Positions 53,427-64,000 of a stretch of 64,000 nt of DNA are shown here, in pieces. The stretch lies in contig CM045729.1 in assembly GCA_024760905.1 (NCBI GenBank), positions 78,574,050 to 78,638,049 on the forward strand. Direction: 5' to 3'. This DNA is from Plotosus lineatus. Lineage: Eukaryota; Chordata; Actinopteri; Siluriformes; Plotosidae. Positions within the stretch are counted from its first letter, which is position 1. Each line of letters opens with the position of its first letter. The notes beneath the pieces were generated by a model. The model made no database searches and was not told the DNA's origin. It worked only from the letters and a program-made list of their open reading frames with translations. Made by a program: the position numbers and the translations under genes.

Positions 53427-54569
53427 AACTGTATTGATGTTCCCACTGTGAAATACAAATTATGCTTGAATATGGTATCCTCAGGCCACACCTCCTTCTT
53501 TAATCCTTTCCCAGTGTTGCTGCAGTTTACACCATTAAACAGGTGGATATCAAGCGCTCAAGCCAAATTACATCAAGAATGTGAGAAGTCTAGTAATATG
53601 ATGTTTTGAAATATCATGAGCACTGTTGAATATAGAAGTGGATGGTTCTGTTATGGAGATGTCCTAGGGAAGGGTTTGGAAGCTAGGCCTGATACTAATG
53701 TCTAATGTCTAATACTAATGGTAACTGTGTTGCAGTTGTTTTTTAACAGTTGGATTTATTAGTGTAGGGCCTACTGTGTATGAATGGGGTAGTATGTGTG
53801 CTTTAGCAGTTAAGCACCGTCTGATCTGGTACAAAAATACGTTATGAATAATTTTTGAAGTAAGCATGCATGTTACTGTAGAAGCAAGATTTGCACTTAA
53901 AGTTGGAGATGTTACGTCATATTAAGGCATTTTGAATAAAGTTTTGTTATATTTCATGATTGAGAAGCAGAGTTTTTGATATCGCCTCATCAGTACAGAG
54001 TTCATCCCAGGAAATTCAAAGCAGGCACTGTTCACTGGACAAATTAGTTCAGGTGAGGCTTTTCACATCGATAAGCTGATCCATGTGAGCTCTGGCATGG
54101 CTCGTGTGACCAGTTGCCAAGTAGGCTAAAGCTGGGCATCAGTCAGTTCAAGGTTAATTACACATTATTCATACCTCACACCTCTTGTAACGATTTACAT
54201 TTACCAACATGCAGTGGAGAGACCTAGTCGACCTTTGCAGGTGACTGTTCAGCTGAGTATGCAAATATAAAGCACTCCTCTTCCCTTGCACAATCCTGTT
54301 GCAAGACATGGCTGTAAATCACATCAGCATACTTAGATTGCTTTACTCAGAATGAAAGTTTATGATTTTTACACACCAGCATTAGCGGTTTTGGCTCAGA
54401 GCCAATTATAATCGCATTATTTTGCTGAAGTCTGGTATATGTGTGTTTGGCATTGTGTTCCTACTCACAGTTTATTAACGTTATTGTCAAACTGTGCACA
54501 TGAGAACAAGATCTGGATGGAAGTCTGTCCTCAGCTCATCCCAAAAAAAATAAATAAATATATATATAT
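53425..54569. other. Intronic sequence, no feature recognised
   Basis: Single-copy-looking. A local duplication of TAATGTCTAATACTAATG occurs at about 53696-53721. Confidence 0.4.
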
Positions 54570-54740
54570 AACTGATTAATGTACTCACCTGAAGCGAGAG
54601 GATGGTTTCACCACCCCTCGAAACAGATCTGTAGTGAAAATGAGGTTTTAAATAGAAAGTCTTTGTTCTGTCCTTTTATTTTTACTTATATTTGCTCTAC
54701 GAAAAAGTATTGAGCACTCTCTTACGGAAGAATCTAGTCA

Positions 54741-54746
<6 letters not shown>
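54570..54746 (+). mobile_element. Solo copy of the hammerhead-bearing terminal repeat
   Basis: One arm only, plus orientation, between short (TA)n at 54558-54570 and long (TA)n at 54747-54825. It shares CCACCCCTCGAAACAGATCT and AGTATTGAGCACTCTCTTAC with loci 1 and 2. More diverged than they are (TTACGGAAGAATCTAGTCAG at its 3' side). Confidence 0.75.
54585..54637 (+). ncRNA. Hammerhead motif, copy 5, variant core
   Basis: Stem I is shortened to TCAC/GTGA. The core CTGAAGC has C at the conserved A9 position, as in copy 3. Stem II, GAA, ACAGATCTGT and the GTA triplet are intact. It lies in sense orientation in acvr2a intron 1. Confidence 0.6.

Positions 54747-54825
<79 letters not shown>
54747..54825. 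repeat. (TA)n microsatellite
   Basis: Pure TA run at the 3' boundary of the hammerhead repeat. Confidence 0.97.
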
Positions 54826-54829
<4 letters not shown>

Positions 54830-54983
54830 CCTGTGTCTGTCATCAGTGCAAGTGTTTATGTTCATGAAATCTTTTTTACCTTGAAATTTTGTAAACCATT
54901 CAATAAAAGATTATTAAGCATTTTTATTATTAAAAACAGATGGCCAAGAAGATTGCATTTCTAAGAGAGTTCTCGTGAACTCA

Positions 54984-55192
54984 GTCATTCAGTTTCAGGA
55001 GTGTTAATCCTAATTAGGGTCACAATGAGACTGGTGCCCATATCAGCCAACTCTGGGCAAGAGTAGAGTACACCCTGGATAGTTCGCCCCGTTGACGGCT
55101 ATGCAGCTAACGTCTGATGAAAGTCTTTTACATGAACCTCTCCCCAGAGACTTTGATTACCCAGTTTGCTGCAGGGGAGGGGGGCAGTGAAA
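54984..55192 (-). mobile_element. SINE-A fragment, minus strand
   Basis: Tail and central body (plus GTTAATCCTAATTAGGGTCA, GTTGACGGCTATGCAGCTAA). An internal deletion and lost head leave about 210 bp. Confidence 0.82.
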
Positions 55193-55255
55193 TAGTCAGA
55201 TGTAAGGAGCATACACATTAAACTATACCATATAAAATAATGCAAAGGCAGTAGT

Positions 55256-55625
55256 GTTGGACATTACATTAAACCAAGTTTATAGCACAAGGTTGGGAAG
55301 GACCCAAGTATGGGTGTGATTTCGAAAGTGTCCACAAACTTTGGCAATATTATGTGTGCGGACATCTGAGTACTGATCGTCCCTCTTGAAACCACAGGCC
55401 TTAATATATAGTAGGATTCTCTGCCCTTTGCTGTTGTAATTAGCTCCACTTCTCTGGGAAGGCTTTCCACTAGATTTTGTAGTGCATCTGTGGGGATTTT
55501 TGTTCATTCAGCGATAAGTACATGAGAGATCTGATAGTTCGAAGATGAGGAGGTCTGGTGTGAAATCGTAGTTCCACTTCATACCAAAACTTTTTATTGA
55601 GGTTGACATCAGGGTTTTTCCAGAC
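55256..55625 (-). pseudogene. Tc1-like transposase C-terminal fragment
   Basis: On the minus strand, frames spell MNKNPHRCTTKSSGKPS in one and MESLPREVELITTAKG in another. These correspond to the C-terminal ESLPRRV..AKGG motif of a widespread fish Tc1 family, followed by the sub-terminal words TGTCCACAAACTTTGGCAAT (plus GTGTCCACAAACTTTGG near 55328). Catalytic residues are not preserved. Confidence 0.7.
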
Positions 55626-55976
55626 CAATTTTTTTACATAGTGAAATTATTCTGGAACAGAATTCTTGTGCCCCTGAGTTCTACTGAGAGTAAATTGTAA
55701 TGTATGGATTTACACGCTGCTTAAAAGCAGAGCTCCCGATAGACTTCCGTGTTGTTATATGCCCGAGTCTGGGTTTGCATTTCAGCGCCTTTCTAATTTT
55801 CTTGTTGATTTGTATCACCTGTCTTGTTAGCTTAATTGTACAGTTAAGGAGTTCATGTTCTATGAATCTGATTTACATGTTTGCGCCATGAGCATAGATT
55901 TACCTGCAGGTCTGTCTGCCGACCTGAGTTGTGTTTTTCATTCTGTGTGAGTCTGAGCAGTAGCGAATTAGCATTT

Positions 55977-55979
<3 letters not shown>

Positions 55980-56024
<45 letters not shown>

Positions 56025-56044
56025 TGGGTGTGGGTGTGGGGGGG
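55980..56044. repeat. (GT)n microsatellite
   Basis: GT run ending in GGTGTGGGTGTGGGGGGGTG. Confidence 0.96.
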
Positions 56045-56344
56045 TGTGTTTGTTTATTTTTTAAAAATCTCTTACCTTTTTTTGCTGCCTGTTGTCATGA
56101 AAGTGAGCAATACATCACAGCCAATCAGCATTAACCCAACTACGTAGTAGCCTTATTGGATTTTCTATGCAGGACAGATGTGAACAGCACACAGGACAAC
56201 CATCCAAGTCATGGTTAATGACGATGGGGCTTCAATCAGGTCATATTATCTGTCAATAATATGAAAGTGTACGTGCAAAGGAAGTCTGTACTGTTATGTG
56301 ATTTTGAATTTATGGCAAGCTTGGAGATGGAGCACAGATGGGTT

Positions 56345-56390
56345 TGAGGGACACATGTCCATAAACCTTTGGCCATATGGTGCATTTTTA
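56345..56390 (+). mobile_element. Terminal remnant of the same Tc1 family
   Basis: ACATGTCCATAAACCTTTGG followed by CCATATGGTGCATT matches the TIR style of the Tc1 piece at 55256. The two may be the separated ends of one decayed element. Confidence 0.5.
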
Positions 56391-58600
56391 ATCATTACAA
56401 TTTCTAAATTTTACAGATTACACTGTTACACCATGCAATAGTGTACTGAGGCTGTGATGTCACGTTTCCATGGTAGTGTTTTTTTTTTTTGCTCGATCGA
56501 AGTGGCATGGGTCAGCATTTCGTTGCAGAGAGAACAGTCACCGACCATACAGCAACTCTTTCTTTAATTAGTTTGTGAAACAGGGCAACGAAAAAGTAAA
56601 ACACATTAGTGTTTTTTTGGGGCACTACCATTCCTGGGAAACCCAGGGCTATTTCACAGCTACCTGAGGCTTGTCGCTTGGGACTTTAAACCTTGAGCTG
56701 AAAACCTATTTTAATTTCTGTTATTGCACGTATAGTCCTGCAGGTTCGACTCCATTACCGCTACCTTACTGTAAACACCACCCAACCCACCAAAGATCCC
56801 TTACCTCTTGAGGAACTAATGAGAAAAAAAAAAACATGTTTTAGCAAACAAAAAGGTGCAGCACCATTTATTTAAAGTGCTCATTTTAGCAAACTAATTG
56901 TATTCAACGATTTATAATAGTGTCCATCACAGCAAGTAAAAACAACTACTTATGCACTTACTTACAGAGAGCTATATCGCAAAAAATTACATACCACAAA
57001 AGCTAGTCCATGCTAACCGCAGCGTTACAGACTCATGTTCTTAAACTTTGAATTTACTCATATTTATATTATTAATTATACTTTGGGCGCAATGCGGAAT
57101 TTTTCCTTTGTTCAGAAGATCCTGAAATTTCCCCAGCAAATTCTCCAAAACAGATATTTTTTCTTCCAGTCATGATTACCTACGTTTACCCCCCAAAGCC
57201 ACAGCCAACACACCAACAGGTAATTTTGGTAAGCCACCTGTATTAGAAAACACTCAGGGCTTGGTGTTTTTAACATGCAGTCATGTGATGACAGAAACAC
57301 AACGTAGGCTCCATAGAATACTGTGCTGCTTTTTCATTTTAAAAAGTCTGATTAGTCTTTTTTTCTTGTTTTCTCTAAGCTCTCTTGTTGACTGTGGAAC
57401 ACAAAAACTGTAAAACCTCAAAGACGTTATGATTTTTCAACCTGTTTGATTTCAGAATCTCATTGAACATTGCGCTGTTTGCACATATTTAACTTGTACC
57501 GAAAACATTTAATTTGCTTTTTTTCTTTGCTGAAAAAAACCCCAAAAACAATTAGCATTTCTCCTGCATGTTTCTTTAATGGCACTCGGACGGATGTTTT
57601 TCTCCCCCCAGATCAGATGTCCATTCGGAGCTGTATTGTTGGGCTCTCTGAGATTATTACCTTGTTATTAATGACTCATAGCGCTGCTGGCTTGTTTGGC
57701 TTTCCAAGCTGAATGAAATGATGATACACATGTAGAGTAATAAAAGTCGTAAATAGCTTTTCATGGATTGGTTTCCAGCCATTTAGTTTTGCAGATGAAT
57801 TTCAGTTCAGTTCTCGCTCTCTCTCTCTCGCTTTCCCTTTAAAAAATATCTTGAGCAATATCCATGTTTATTTTGTGTATTTTTATTGACAGCTTGACCT
57901 TGTCTTGCTTGTATCTTGATCCTGCTCACGAATCGGACTTCTATGACATGGCCAGGTCGTCGTCCTGACGAGCCGACGTGAATTATTTACAGCCCTGGCT
58001 GACCACTGCTGACGAAGGGGTTATTCTAAATCAAAATGTGCAGTCTTTTGTCCCCTGATGCTTTTCTTTGGCCCTGTACTGCAGAGCCTGAAATTAACGG
58101 CGTCCTGTCAGCGGGACTGTTAAAAAAAGGGCTGAGGACAGTGCGAGTCCTTGCCTGAGATGATTGCACGACAATAAAATAAAAGTGTAATCAGTTTAGC
58201 AATGACTTTTTCAGCAATTCCCGAATGTCTGTCTTGTCAAGGGTAAGAGATTCTATTTTTAAAAACTTTTTATAGCTCCTTTATTTGTCCAAAGTAAACA
58301 CTTTGAATTGCTGGTATCAGACCTGATACTGTGAGAATTAGAAGGCTACATGGGCTCCAGTCTGTAGGACGGAGGTCTGTTCTAGATACGTCGGGAATTA
58401 AAAGTTTATCTGTCATTATCAGAAAACTGAAAATCATTTTTAATTGGTGCTCAATGCTTTATCTGCTTTGTCTGTGGCTGTGGTTTTATCTTCCTGCCTA
58501 ACATGTGCATCATGACTGTCACATGAACAGAAATGGAAAGGGGTGAATGTGGTCCATGTAATTTCATACATTTCTATGAAGCCAACACTAGTATACTATA
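56391..58600. other. Transposon-poor intron block, candidate conserved elements
   Basis: 2.2 kb without a recognised mobile element, the longest such run in the intron. Segments 57540-57760 and 57900-58200 are compositionally balanced and could be conserved regulatory sequence of acvr2a; conservation cannot be tested here. Confidence 0.3.
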
Positions 58601-58792
58601 CATACGCTCTCCGACTTACGTTCATCTGTTTTACGTTTTTTCGATTTTACGTTTTTTTGTTTTTTTTTTCAAAAAAAGTCACATTTTGAGTTTTGACGTA
58701 CCTACGTAGTATGCTGATGTAATGACGTAATGACGCTGCGTCCATTGTTAACAAACAACAGACTGAACGTGCCCCTCCTTCTTCCTAGTTCA

Positions 58793-58837
<45 letters not shown>

Positions 58838-59203
58838 TTTTTTTTTAATATCAGAATTATGGTGATTCACATCAGTGCAGGCTGAGTTCTAAATGAGTTC
58901 AACGGCGCCCTTGCTCACTTGAAAGTCCAGAAGTCCGTATAACCCACAGCAAGTACACTACTTTTGCAAGTACACTACTTTAATTAACGTTGATATTATT
59001 TGATATATTTGATATTATTTTACAATGTTATGTTCATAATATTTGATTTATGGGTGTTTTATGAGATACGGTAATGGTATTTGTGGATGTATAGTACAGT
59101 ATGAGTGTCATACGTCATATGTCACTGTAACAACTTTCGTTCACTTTCAACTTACATTCGGTCGTCCGGAATCAATTAAAAAACGTAAGTTGGGAAGCGT
59201 CTG
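58601..59203. mobile_element. TA-flanked MITE (CAGACGCTCC family), copy 2
   Basis: 603 bp, TA on both sides. Left CATACGCTCTCCGACTTACG; right (reverse complement) CAGACGCTTCCCAACTTACG. The interior is inverted relative to 24041-24670, with GTCCATTGTTAACAAACAAC shared. A (TA)n tract at 58797-58832 lies inside. Confidence 0.85.
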
Positions 59204-60429
59204 TATAGATATCGATAGAAAAATCACACTAGAGTGGCATAGGGTGGCTAAAAATGGCTATTTTGGAGCCAAAAAGCGTGGAGTAGATGTTTAGCAAAGG
59301 AGTGAATGAATACAACAGACTGATTTACTGAATATAAGCTTAAACAGGATTGATATCTAAACTTATTAAAAGCCTACATATCTAGGAATGATATATATAT
59401 CCATTCCAATCAAAATACAGTATTGTTATTACAGTGTATTTTTGTGGAAATTCCTGTGCAGGGGTGCCACTGTACTGTAGAAAGGTGAAATCAAATAAAC
59501 AATTGGTGTGGAAGAGTTAAGCATTAAATGTGCTTGTAAATATACCACAAATCATGTAAACGAGCAGATCCCTGTCTGATATATGTTAGTGTAATGTAGT
59601 GTTATGTGTAGATGTTTGCAATAGTGGTATGTTACTCAGAAGCTCACTAGTTTGATGTGTTAGTTTAATATCTGTATACTGTTATTTTCGCTGGTATCTT
59701 GCCTTATTAAAACTTCAACAGCCTTATGATTTCGCAGTCGTGCGAGAACGAAATGAGCTACAAATAGCAGCCTTTTGTAACAAAGAAGCGTTTGAAAGGT
59801 CATCTCATCTTCACTTTAAGAGAAGTATTCGTTTCATAAATACTCGAAAACAATAAAAAAAGAGTCACAGATTGTTGAGCATTGCTTCACTAATGGGATG
59901 TTACTTTTTCATGTGTTCAATTCCAGTACAGCTGTTCTGATTCACTTTGTACAGATCACTCGCTCAAATGTGCGGGTTATCAATGCACATTCAGTTGTTT
60001 ATTCGTATGAATCCCGCAGCCACATAACTCAGAATGTTGTCGTGTGCTGCACTACGTACAGCAGGTAAGGCTCGATAAAGGCCATCCTGATCATGATTAG
60101 CTGTCATGTAAATAAAGTGAGAGAAACACTCACTGCTGGTACTCTAGTTATGAGATTTATTGATTTGCTCTTTGTATCCAGTTACACTGGTAATCTGACA
60201 ACAACTGTTGACACTATCTCATCTTGTCTTGAGTTTGCTTGGTGCTATCTCGAGTTCGTTTTACTTCAGTAACCCAACAGAATGGTCAAGTATGCTGCAA
60301 ACTTCTCATGAGTCACTTCATTGAAATCATCTATAGATTAAAAATTTGTTCATATGAAAAAGTGTTTATATCAATAACTCTGTTCTTCAATGCTCTCCTT
60401 TTAATCATAAATAACATAATATATCAAAT
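59204..60429. other. Intronic sequence, no feature recognised
   Basis: AT-rich, single-copy-looking. Confidence 0.4.
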
Positions 60430-60717
60430 TAAGGCTGGATGGTGGTGTGGAGTTAGTGTTGGCTCCTCGTGCTTGCTTGGGTTTCTTCTGTGTACTCTAG
60501 TTTCCTCCCACAGTCTAAAAGCATGCACATTAGGCTAATTGGATATTCCAAATTCCTCCAATGTGTGAATATGATTTGAATTGTTGTGTATGCGTTGCCC
60601 TATGATGGCCTGGCTGGCGAGCTGTCCAAGGCGTACCCCAGAGTCGGCTGAGCCGGGCACCAGGCACTTCCGTGACCCTAATTAGGATTAAGCAGCAGAA
60701 AAATAATTAATTAATGT
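60430..60717 (+). mobile_element. SINE-B lacking most of its head
   Basis: Starts in the body at GTGTGGAGTTAGTGTTGGCT and has GTTTCCTCCCACAGTCTAAA. It ends CCTAATTAGGATTAAGCAGC and (ATTA)n. Confidence 0.85.
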
Positions 60718-61046
60718 TTGTAAAAAATTCAGACATTATTTGAATGTTGTGCATTAAGTACCAGAGAAAAGTTTGAGTTGTTGACTCCGGGTGTTTGATT
60801 TTGAACCGTTATTTTGTAAAGAATTTGAGCTTTCTCATGTGTCTGGGACTTTACCAGCTTTTCCTTTTTTTTAATAATGAGGCTGGTGAAGAGAGTGTTG
60901 TTCATAGCAGTGATCTTGTAAGTGAGAATAATTTTTCATAAACCACTTTAAAACAACAAGCTGATCATGACTGCAGCTTTTACAATGTATAAATTGATTA
61001 ATTAATTTACAAAACACATTTGTTGAATTGCTGTAGTATAATAAGT

Positions 61047-61336
61047 GAGGCGAGGTGGTGTCATGGTTAGTTTTGAGGTCCTGGGTTTGAATGCCAGACC
61101 AGTGTGTTTTTATGTGACATTTGCATGTTCTTCCCAGGCATTCTGGTTTTCTCCCACAGTACAGAGACATGCACATTAGGATAATTGGCTGTTCCAAGTT
61201 TAACTTTGGTGAGTGGGAATGGTTGTATGTGTGTTGTCCTGTGATGGTCTGGCAAGCTTTTTGCCCAGTGGAGATAGGCTCAAGCCTCCCTGAGACCCTA
61301 GTCGGATTAAGTGGCTTTGCAAATAAGAGAGGAAGT
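61047..61336 (+). mobile_element. SINE-B, full span, diverged
   Basis: Head GAGGCGAGGTGGTGTCATGG, B-box region GGGTTTGAATGCC, body TGGTTTTCTCCCACAGTACA, and tail AGTCGGATTAAGTGGCTTTG. Confidence 0.83.
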
Positions 61337-61544
61337 GCAGCATAAGAGGAACAGGATACATTGTTATAGGAAAAAGAATATGTAGTGCGATTGATGACAT
61401 GTGAAACCTCACTTCATCTCAATGTATTATGTAAAATAAAATGGCTGAGTATAAGTAGATAGTCATATCTATGAAATTGTGTTGAAGGAAGAATGAAAGA
61501 TACGACATGTAAATGTGAATAAAGAAGAAAGAGTATAAAAGTTA

Positions 61545-62480
61545 GGCAGCGTGGTTAGTAGTGGTTACCATGGCCGATTTCCGGACTCGGGGCATTTTTT
61601 ATGTGGCATTAGCACATTCACCCCGTACTTGTAGGCTTGTTCCGGGTGCTCCGGTTTCCTCCCACAGTCCAAAAAACGTGCTCAGTAAGCTGTTGGGGTG
61701 TCATTGAAAACCCATTATTGGTATCGATATATTGATAAAAAAAAAATTTCCGATGTAATGATACATTAGAATAATGCTGTACTGTTCCATAAAATGGCTC
61801 ACGAGCCAGATGTGGCTGTTTTGATGACTGTATTTGGCTCTCAGATAAATCAGGTGGCCTTTCTTAACAGAATAATGAATACATAATTTCACTGTCATTT
61901 AAATAAAAATACAAAAAAGCCATCAAATAAAACAACAACAGATGACTCTCGCGCATTTAAATCTATACATCTATTTTCAATGCCACGTCATCTGACGGTC
62001 CCTTTTGGAAACAACGGCTCGTGTCCGGACGATCCGGACTAGTCTGAAGCTACAGATTTTGTCCGTTGCATCTGAAATCCGTTAAAGCGAAGTCCGTAAA
62101 ACCGAGGCATGAGTGTACTTTATTTATTAAAACATACCACTTGCTCTAGTGTTATTTAAATTAAAAAAACTTTGTGTGAAATTTAATATAAGATGAATTT
62201 TATATAACATTAGAAGTATCGATATCCCTTTTATAGGTATCGATTATAGATCGACATAATTTCACCGGCGATTTTGCGATATTCCGATTGTCAATGACAT
62301 CCCTAGTAAGCTGAGTGACTGTTCCTAATCACCCCTAGGTGTGAGTGTGAATATCTGTGTGCTTCTTACCTGCGATGGCCTGGCGAGCTGTTCAAGGGTG
62401 TACCTCGCCCCTGCCCAGAGTCAGCTAAGATGGGCACCAGCCTCCTCGCGACCCTAATTAGGATAAGGTGCTTAGAAAAG
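61545..62480 (+). mobile_element. SINE-B split by a hAT MITE
   Basis: Outer SINE-B: head GGCAGCGTGGTTAGTAGTGG at the left, tail CCTAATTAGGATAAGGTGC at the right. GTAAGCTG is duplicated at 61685-61692 and 62306-62313 around the insert. Confidence 0.88.
61693..62305. mobile_element. hAT-type MITE with 8-bp TSD
   Basis: 613 bp. Ends TTGGGGTGTCATTGA and (reverse complement) TAGGGATGTCATTGACAATC. Sub-terminal ATCGAT words (TATCGATATATTGAT, TATCGATTATAGATCGA) recur at both sides. The interior includes a hAT-like GAGCCAGATGTGGCTGTTTT segment. At 62060-62115 there is a fragment resembling the end of a Tigger-like MITE. Confidence 0.85.
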
Positions 62481-63228
62481 GACTCAATTATATGAGTATA
62501 AGAAAGGTGTAAATGTACAGCAGGTAATGGGCAGATGAAAGTAACCAGTGGGTGGTGCTCGGTGGTGGAGCGGCAACCCAAACACCACAGGAAGACGGAA
62601 AATGTTGTTTTGTAGAGCGCAGCAGTTTCTCTTGGTAAACAACTTGACCACTGCTTCAAAGCAAATCTTATCACGCTTCAGAACGAACACTGATGTGTGT
62701 GCTATTGCTGTGGCAGGTGAAGCTAATGGTGGCTGTGATTCATCCTGATCATCTCAAACCTAATCTATTTATGATGATCTGCGGACACTTGGAACGCTCA
62801 CTGGCAAAAAGAACCCTTTTAATTATGTTTACTAAATCACAAACATTGATTCAGCTTTTGAGTGGAGAAACCGGCTTAACATCCTGTGGCATTAAGCATC
62901 CATTCAACGGAATGCTGGAAACACCCTCCACTTGTGACTTGGGTCTTTGGACAATTTTATGCAAATTCTTACAATTTGCATATGAAAATATATTCGGCTA
63001 AGTTTGGAGGCGGTGCTATTATTGCATGTTTTTATGTAGGACCTCATCTTAATAGACCATTCTTCTTGTGGATGATTGAACTTCAGTGGTGGTGGTGTCC
63101 ATATGATTCTGTCAATACTACATTGTGAAACAATAACATATTAAATATCTCAATCTTGAAGTACTGTACCTGCACAGACATTCGTAAATCGTGCTCAGTA
63201 CCATTTTTACTGTGAACATCTCATCATT
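62481..63228. other. Intronic sequence, no feature recognised
   Basis: A 102-codon frame (62693-63001, +) has no recognisable domain. Nothing else is seen. Confidence 0.35.
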
Positions 63229-63407
63229 CAGGGATCCCTCACGTTCTGCGGTTAATGGGGACTGAGACCCCCGCGACCACCGATTTCCGCGAAGTAGGAT
63301 CGACCTCCTGACTAACGTACAACTCTATAAATGCTTATAATAACAATTACACATTCAAAAATAATGCATAAGATGTAAATAAAATATAAATACACACATG
63401 TACAAAT

Positions 63408-63470
<63 letters not shown>

Positions 63471-63700
63471 TTCGCCTGCACACACTCAGATGCGCACCTC
63501 ACATAAAAATGTAAGCAGTTTTGTTGGTTTTTTTTTTTTGTTTTTGTTTGTTGGGGTTTCTGTGCACAATTGGCCTTGTTTTGTGGCATTTTCCTTAACT
63601 TTGTCATGATTTTCCCTTAATTTCTTCAAGAATATTTTTGAAAAACTCACGATGCACTGAAACGGCAGAAACTGAAGCACAAAGTAACGAGGGATCACTG
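63229..63700 (-). mobile_element. MITE (CAGGGATCCCTC family), minus strand
   Basis: Left end CAGGGATCCCTCACGTTCTG; right end (reverse complement) CAGTGATCCCTCGTTACTTT followed by TA. Same interior as 16455 and 36101 in inverted orientation. (CA)n at 63412-63468 lies inside. Contains GCGACCACCGATTTCCGCGA near the left end. Confidence 0.87.
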
Positions 63701-64000
63701 TAATGCACATGTATGTGTGTGTATACGTCATATTTTTGTGTGCACAGAGGTCACCCAAAACGCGTGTGCCAAGTAGACTCAGCTTTTAATTCAAGTAAAT
63801 AATATGGATTAATTAATCTAAACACACTCACAGAATTTTCAACACATACTCAAAATAACAAAGCTGGCTGGAGCTCACCTGTTCATGAGCTCCAGAACAA
63901 AAAACATCTGCGCAGGCGCAAAAGCAGGCCTGTCAAAGAAGCAGGCTTCAAGCGGGTAACAACAAAAGTTGAATTTCTCATACAACTTCAAGTTTAACGT
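63701..64000. other. Intronic sequence, no feature recognised
   Basis: Nothing recognised up to the window end. Confidence 0.4.

Larger units (their letters stand above)
50889..64000 (+). other. acvr2a: acvr2a intron 1 (5' part)
   Basis: Starts with donor GTGGGT. No sequence encoding the expected exon-2 ectodomain (cysteine-rich, activin-binding three-finger fold) was found to the end of the window, so the intron exceeds 13.1 kb. Repeats inside it are listed separately. Confidence 0.75.

Noticed and set aside
62693..63001. 102-codon frame as a possible gene
   Set aside because: No domain, no splice context; overlapping frames are equally unremarkable.

Overview
The window is vertebrate, almost certainly teleost, genomic DNA. 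It is AT-rich, intron-bearing and packed with microsatellites, tRNA-derived SINEs, Tc1/mariner, pogo/Tigger-like, hAT and piggyBac-like elements, and RTE and Rex/L2-type LINE fragments. The species cannot be fixed from sequence alone.

Only one host protein-coding exon is secure. It lies at 50834-50888 (+) and encodes [19 protein letters not shown] followed by a consensus splice donor. This is the signal-peptide exon (exon 1) of activin receptor type IIA (acvr2a; the human protein as I recall it begins [19 protein letters not shown]). A CpG-rich, GA-repeat-bearing promoter/5'UTR zone (about 49.1-50.83 kb) precedes it. Everything from 50889 to the window end is read as acvr2a intron 1; exon 2 was not found. 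The first 49 kb is gene-poor upstream DNA, with one weak candidate exon on the minus strand at 42892-42971.

Repeat families used below. SINE-A: tRNA-derived head (A box like TGGTCTAGTGG, B box like GGTTCGAGTCC), a body around the phrase AGCTAACTGGGTTATCAAAG, and a 3' tail ending CCTAATTAGGATTAAGCGG-(AATG)n. SINE-A': the same head and body, but with a 3' tail shared with an RTE LINE (GATTCGCTGTGGCGACCCCT...GCCGAAAGGAAAAGAAG). SINE-B: a different tRNA-like head, a body containing GACTGTGGGAGGAAACC, and the same (AATG)n tail as SINE-A. SINE-C: a third tRNA-like SINE. Many copies are nested with clear target-site duplications (TSDs), so relative ages can be read off.

Layout: 0-3.1 kb old SINE-B plus a 2.5-kb (GAGT)n array; 4-9 kb SINEs, two further tandem arrays and a Tigger-like element; 10.9-16.5 kb two head-to-head retroelement terminal repeats that each fold as hammerhead ribozymes, with RTE and Rex/L2 LINE fragments between them; 16.5-29 kb TA-flanked MITEs, SINEs and hAT elements; 30-36 kb a polypurine tract, a 33-bp minisatellite and an AT-rich palindrome; 36-39 kb a broken Tc1 transposase; 41-49 kb nested SINEs, a CA higher-order array and a second dead Tc1; 49-64 kb acvr2a promoter, exon 1 and intron 1, which holds a fifth hammerhead copy.

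The most notable finding is the set of five hammerhead-ribozyme motifs (10988-11042, 11073-11127, 16133-16187, 16212-16266, 54585-54637). They sit in a short element bounded by (TA)n, the arrangement reported for Penelope-like retroelements. Gene function in the window is limited to acvr2a; the rest is repeat biology.
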